Shown here in pieces: positions 60,497-64,000 of a stretch of 64,000 nt of DNA. The position numbers and the translations under genes were made by a program. This DNA is from Actinoplanes sp. N902-109. Lineage in GTDB: Bacteria; Actinomycetota; Actinomycetes; Mycobacteriales; Micromonosporaceae. The notes beneath the pieces were generated by a model that searched no databases, was not told the DNA's origin, and saw nothing but the letters and a program-made list of their open reading frames with translations. The stretch spans positions 4,713,501 through 4,777,500 of the forward strand of contig NC_021191.1 of the NCBI RefSeq assembly GCF_000389965.1, given 5' to 3'. The first letter of the stretch is position 1; each line of letters starts with the position of its first letter.

Positions 60497-61146
60497 TGCG
60501 CCGGCTGCTCCCGATCGCCGCCGTCGGCATCGTCACGCTGGTCATCATCGAGCCGTACCTGGGCCTCGACCGCACCGGCAGCCGCCTCACCGTGTCCGGT
60601 CCGGCCCACTACGCGATCCTGGTGGCGCACATCTTCACTGCGGCCGTCGCGCTGGTGCTGGGCCCGGTCCAATTCTTGGCGACGGTACGGCGGACCGGCC
60701 GCGCCCACCGCATTGCCGGCCGGGTCTACCTGCTGGCCGGTGTCCTCCCCGCCGCCCTGACCGCGGTCCCGGTCGCCGCGTGGTCCGGGCGCCCGCTGAC
60801 CCAGGCCGGTCTGTCCACCGCGGCGATCCTGTGGCTGATCACCGGCGCCCTGGCCTACCGGGCCGCGCGCCGGCACGACTACACCCGGCACCGTGAGTGG
60901 ATGCTGCGCAACTACGCACTGACGTTCCTGGCGGTCACCGCCCGGATCCTCGTACCCCTGCTCCTGCTGCTCCGCCTGCCGTTCAGCGGGGACGACGCCA
61001 CGCCGGTGGCCGAGGTCGTGCCCACGCTGATCCCGATCGGTCAGACGGCGGGCTGGATCGTCAACCTCGCCATCGCCGAGGTCCTGATCCGGCGCCGCCG
61101 CACCGCACCGTCACCCTCGGGCGCCGGCCCCGGGGCCGGACGTTAG
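60496..61146 (+). CDS. DUF2306 membrane protein
   Basis: 216 residues, about seven hydrophobic segments, His residues in GPAHYAILVAHIFTAAVALV, GRAHRIAGRVYLLAGVLP and RHREWMLRNYALTFLAVTAR, characteristic of the DUF2306 family, related to heme-binding-like membrane proteins. Its ATG overlaps the response-regulator stop by one base (TGATG), so it is probably the output or partner of the two-component system. Convergent with the LLM gene (4-bp overlap). Confidence 0.87.
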   Translation: MRRLLPIAAVGIVTLVIIEPYLGLDRTGSRLTVSGPAHYAILVAHIFTAAVALVLGPVQFLATVRRTGRAHRIAGRVYLLAGVLPAALTAVPVAAWSGRPLTQAGLSTAAILWLITGALAYRAARRHDYTRHREWMLRNYALTFLAVTARILVPLLLLLRLPFSGDDATPVAEVVPTLIPIGQTAGWIVNLAIAEVLIRRRRTAPSPSGAGPGAGR

Positions 61147-62285
61147 GGCGCCACCCCGGCGAACGGGATGCTGCTCGGTGCGGGGTTCGCCGCGCCGGCC
61201 GGGTGCTGCCACAGGCCCCGGTCGCGCAGCACGGGCAGCACCCCCTCGCCGAACCAGTAGGCCTCCTCGAGGTGCGGGTAGCCGGACAGGATGAACTCGG
61301 TGATGCCCAGCTCGGCGTACTCGGTGATGCGGTCGGCGATCTCGGTGTGGCTGCCCACCAGGGCGGTGCCGGCGCCACCGCGGACCAGGCCGACCCCGGC
61401 CCACAGGTTGGGCGCGACCACCAGGGCGTCGCGGGAGCCGCCGTGCAGGTCGAGCATCCGGCGCTGGCCCTCGGACTCGCTGCGGCGCAGACCGGCCTGC
61501 ACCGCCTCGATCGCGGCCGGGGGCACGCCGGCGATCAGCCGCTCGGCCTCGGCCCAGGCGGCCGGGGCGGTGTCGCGGGCGATGACGTGCAGCCGGATGC
61601 CGAAGCGCAGGCCCGGGTTGAGCGAGCGGATCCCGTCGAGTTTCTCCTTGACCTGCGCCAGCGGCTCGCCCCAGGTCAGGTACACGTCGCTGTGCTCGGC
61701 GGCGACCGGGCCGGCGGCGGCCGACGACCCGCCGAAGTAGATGTCCGGCACCGGATCGGGCAGCCGGCTCAGCTTGGCACCCTCGACCCGCAGGTGCTTG
61801 CCGTCGTGGTCAACCGTCTCGCCGCGCCACAGGGCCCGGACGATCCCCAGGAACTCCGCCGTACGTTCGTAGCGCGCGTCCTTGTCGAGGAAGTCACCGT
61901 ACGACCGCTGCTCGTGCGACTCCCCACCGGTGACCACGTTGAGCAGCAACCGGTTGCCGGACAGCCGCTGGAAGGTCGAGGCCATCTGCGCCGCCAGCGT
62001 GGGTGAGATCAGGCCGGGCCGGAACGCGACGAGGAACTTCAGCCGCTCGGTGACCGTGGTGAGCATCGCCGTGGTCAGCCAGGCGTCCTCGCACCAGGCC
62101 CCGGCCGGGGTGAGCGCGCCGGTGAAGCCGAGCTGCTCGGCGCTGCGGGCGATCTGCCCGAGGTAGCCGATGGTCAGCGGCCGCACCCCGCCCGCCGACC
62201 CGACGGGCGTGCCGTGGCCACCGCCGACGATGTCCCGGCTGTCGCCGTTGGTGGGCAGGAACCAGTGGAAGTCCAGGAGCGGCAT
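61143..62285 (-). CDS. LLM-class flavin-dependent monooxygenase (alkanesulfonate-type)
   Basis: 380 residues. MPLLDFHWFLPTNGDSRDIV, then EQLGFTGALTPAGAWCEDAW, LKFLVAFRPGLISPTLAAQM, RLLLNVVTGGESHEQRSYGD and DIYFGGSSAAAGPVAAEHSD match SsuD-like alkanesulfonate monooxygenases, which use reduced FMN. No ssuABC transporter or reductase is adjacent, so the substrate is open. The 174 bp upstream are very GC-rich without a recognised signal. Confidence 0.9.
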   Translation of the reverse strand: MPLLDFHWFLPTNGDSRDIVGGGHGTPVGSAGGVRPLTIGYLGQIARSAEQLGFTGALTPAGAWCEDAWLTTAMLTTVTERLKFLVAFRPGLISPTLAAQMASTFQRLSGNRLLLNVVTGGESHEQRSYGDFLDKDARYERTAEFLGIVRALWRGETVDHDGKHLRVEGAKLSRLPDPVPDIYFGGSSAAAGPVAAEHSDVYLTWGEPLAQVKEKLDGIRSLNPGLRFGIRLHVIARDTAPAAWAEAERLIAGVPPAAIEAVQAGLRRSESEGQRRMLDLHGGSRDALVVAPNLWAGVGLVRGGAGTALVGSHTEIADRITEYAELGITEFILSGYPHLEEAYWFGEGVLPVLRDRGLWQHPAGAANPAPSSIPFAGVAP

Positions 62286-62434
62286 GCGGCCACACTACCC
62301 AGTTTTCCTATCGGTTCGATAGAGTGCGTCACCGATAGTCGTCACCCGATCCCGCCGGCCGCGCCGGGCGGCGCACCGGCCCGGCAGGCCGGGCCCGGCC
62401 ACCTGGGACCGGACCCGGCCGGCGCAGCGGCCGG

Positions 62435-62480
62435 GGTCACGCCGGGCCGTCGGCCGGGGTCACGCCGGGCCGTCGGCCGG
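62435..62480. repeat. 23-bp tandem duplication across a stop codon
   Basis: Two identical 23-bp units at 62435-62457 and 62458-62480. The second carries the stop codon (62460-62462) of the minus-strand exported protein; the first duplicates its last codons and stop just downstream. Confidence 0.85.
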
Positions 62481-63068
62481 GATGTTCAGACAGCTGCCGC
62501 AGAACGGGCCCGGCAGGTTGGGCATGACGTCGTCCGCGACCAGGACGACCTTGGCGGTCACCAGCGGGTCGTCGACCGGGATCGGGGTGGCCACGACGCT
62601 GCCGTCCTGCTGACCGAGGCGCACGCAGGCCACCCGGACGTCGTCGTGGCGCAGCAGGCAGAGCCCGGCGCTGCCGTCCACCGGCGGCGGTGTGGACAGG
62701 GCCGCGGTGACCGCGGTGGGGCCCGTCTCCGCGTACGGGCGCAGGTTGCTCCGCAACGCTGTCGCGGTCGACGACTTGGCCCGGAACATCACGATGGTGA
62801 ACGCGAACTTCGCCTTCCACACCGGCGCGCAGTGCGTGATCGTCGCGGGGACCAGAACGTGCCCGCGGTCGGTGTACGCGGTGCCGAACGCGCCCGTCGC
62901 GCAGCCCGCGTCCACCCAGTTGACCGGCGTGCTCGTGACCGCCGGCACCGATGACCCGCTGACCGCCGCGGCCGGGGCCGCAGCCGACCCGCTCGCGGCC
63001 GGCCAGCCGAGTGTCAGGGCCAGGGCCGCGGCCCCGGCGAGCAGGGATGCACCCATGTGCTTTCGCAT
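62460..63068 (-). CDS. Exported hypothetical protein, 202 aa
   Basis: Signal peptide (MRKHMGASLLAGAAALALTL, cleavage near ASGSAA). The mature domain has TPVNWVDAGCATGAFGTAYT, THCAPVWKAKFAFTIVMFRA and two Cys-containing regions (LCLLRHDDVRVACVRL, PFCGSCLNIPADGP), suggesting disulfides. No family recognised. The LuxR-type gene upstream on the same strand ends 6 bp before its start, so the two probably form one unit. Confidence 0.75.
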   Translation of the reverse strand: MRKHMGASLLAGAAALALTLGWPAASGSAAAPAAAVSGSSVPAVTSTPVNWVDAGCATGAFGTAYTDRGHVLVPATITHCAPVWKAKFAFTIVMFRAKSSTATALRSNLRPYAETGPTAVTAALSTPPPVDGSAGLCLLRHDDVRVACVRLGQQDGSVVATPIPVDDPLVTAKVVLVADDVMPNLPGPFCGSCLNIPADGPA

Positions 63069-63073
63069 GACTG

Positions 63074-64000
63074 TCAGTCCTCTTCGTTGGTCAGGTGCTC
63101 GGGACGCACCGTGCCGGTCGCCCCGAGCAGCAGGCCGAGCTGAAACCTGTTCTCCACCCCGGACCGGTCCATCAGGGCGCGCATCGCGTACGACACGGCC
63201 CGCGGGCTGATCCCCATCGCCGCGGCCGCGGTCACGTCGGTGTGCCCGGCGGCCAGCAGGCGCAGCAGGGTGCGCTCCCGCGTGGAGAGCTCGATCGGGG
63301 CCACCCCCTCCCGGAACGGGTCACGTCCGGTGGCCCAGAGCTGGTAGAACAACGCGCAGCAGCGGGCCACGCCGTCCGGTTCGGCGACCTCGACGTAGCC
63401 GCGTTCCAGATCCAGCGGGTCGGCCGGGAAGAAGGCCACCCGCCGGTCGAAGACCATCAGCTTGAGCGGAACCTCCTCGGCCTGCCGGTAGTGCCCCTCG
63501 GGGATGTCGGCGACGCTGCGCCCGGGCACGCCCAGGTCGCCGTCGAGCGGTGGGCGCTCCACGACCAGCAGCCGGATCCCCCGGTCCAGCATCGAGCGGT
63601 CGAGCGGCCGGGCCGCCGACAGCGACTCCGCGGAGAACACCTCCTCGGTGTTGATGGCCAGGTGCTCGTACCGCTCGGCGGCGATCAGCTGCGCCGCCCG
63701 GCTGCGGGCGGCGGCCCGGCTCCACCGTCGTACGGTCGCCGCGGCCAGCGGCCCGAGCCCGTCCACCGCCGCGATGTGCCGGCGCCAGCTCTCCTCCGGC
63801 CGGTCGCCGATCGCCCGCCGGCGGGGCTGCCGCAGCCGCCCGACCACCGCGTCCACCGCGGCCGGCCGGACCACCCCCGGGCCGGGCGCGACCGCACCCA
63901 GCGCCACCAGCTCGTCGATGGCGTCGCGGACCCGCCGGGACGGCATCCCGAGCTCCCGGGCCAGCCCGGCCGCATCCCGCGGGTCCAGCTGAACCAGGGC
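63074..64000 (-). CDS. LuxR-type HTH regulator with N-terminal TrmB-like domain (5' end outside window)
   Basis: Open to the window edge: in-frame codons before the ATG at 63946 (LVQLDPRDAAGLARELGMPS) continue a helix-turn-helix, so the gene starts beyond 64000. A middle ligand/phospholipase-like region (DRSMLDRGIRLLVVERPPLD, RVAFFPADPLDLERGYVEVA), then a LuxR HTH at the end: LSTRERTLLRLLAAGHTDVT, AAAAMGISPRAVSYAMRALM. Such regulators often control the neighbouring exported product gene, here 6 bp downstream. Confidence 0.85.
   Translation of the reverse strand, partial: ALVQLDPRDAAGLARELGMPSRRVRDAIDELVALGAVAPGPGVVRPAAVDAVVGRLRQPRRRAIGDRPEESWRRHIAAVDGLGPLAAATVRRWSRAAARSRAAQLIAAERYEHLAINTEEVFSAESLSAARPLDRSMLDRGIRLLVVERPPLDGDLGVPGRSVADIPEGHYRQAEEVPLKLMVFDRRVAFFPADPLDLERGYVEVAEPDGVARCCALFYQLWATGRDPFREGVAPIELSTRERTLLRLLAAGHTDVTAAAAMGISPRAVSYAMRALMDRSGVENRFQLGLLLGATGTVRPEHLTNEED

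Noticed and set aside
61143..62285. Complete sulfonate utilisation operon
   Set aside because: Only the monooxygenase is found; no ssuABC transporter or flavin reductase beside it.
1..64000. tRNA, rRNA, riboswitch or replication origin
   Set aside because: No cloverleaf with a typical T-loop, no rRNA segment and no DnaA-box cluster was recognised by eye. gcvH lacks a visible glycine riboswitch. A covariance-model search would be needed to exclude small RNAs.

Overview
This is a very high-GC actinobacterial chromosome segment. Gene content suggests Micromonosporaceae, Actinoplanes or a relative. The pointers are an F420-type oxidoreductase, a DUF3516 helicase, an actinobacterial GlgA/GlgC pair, and a gene block in the order of Mycobacterium tuberculosis Rv1822-Rv1830. 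The genus is inference; the phylum and lifestyle signals are solid. No rRNA, tRNA or CRISPR array was seen. Most genes are chromosomal housekeeping or accessory metabolism, with many 1-4 base overlaps that imply translational coupling.

1-13.1 kb: two aldo/keto reductases (one cut by the window edge), a nucleotidyltransferase, a Ddn-like oxidoreductase, and a DUF4396 membrane protein behind a near-perfect CsoR-like palindrome. A probable catabolic module follows: an acyl-CoA ligase divergent from a GAF/PucR regulator, then an MFS transporter and an exported carboxylesterase. A DUF3516 helicase and an unlisted 32-residue membrane peptide with a strong terminator close this part. 13.1-18 kb: an AbiEii-like nucleotidyltransferase, a DUF3152 lipoprotein, a decayed SDR gene beside an IS21 scrap, a SpoIIE-type phosphatase, a methyltransferase and a GNAT.

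18-26 kb is the conserved envelope/cell-cycle and metabolic-signalling block, all on the minus strand: pgsA, a DUF881 protein with a disordered N-terminus of more than 500 residues, sbp, a second DUF881, gcvH, a GarA/OdhI-like FHA protein, FtsR-like MerR, bifunctional nuclease, MerR. 26-38 kb: a MoxR-like AAA+/VWA pair, PhzF, ABC-F, a GH10-like hydrolase, a renalase-like flavoprotein, and divergent glgA/glgC.

37.9-46 kb is a mobile-element graveyard. An IS21 istA gene is split into N- and C-terminal halves about 4.4 kb apart. Between them lie a CPCC protein, a catalytically complete tyrosine recombinase, a helical-repeat-like protein, and a second IS21 whose istA and istB are fused by deletion. 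IS5 remnants and an orphan barstar-domain protein flank it.

46-64 kb: DinB, DUF1152, AraC regulator, a DUF4331/Tat-protein operon, an M20 peptidase, a rhodanese with a one-base frameshift, an exported hydrolase in an operon with a winged-helix regulator and a membrane protein (with a palindromic operator), and an IS481 transposase fused in frame to the C-terminus of a RidA protein. The window ends with a two-component system operon, an LLM monooxygenase, an exported protein and a truncated LuxR-type regulator.
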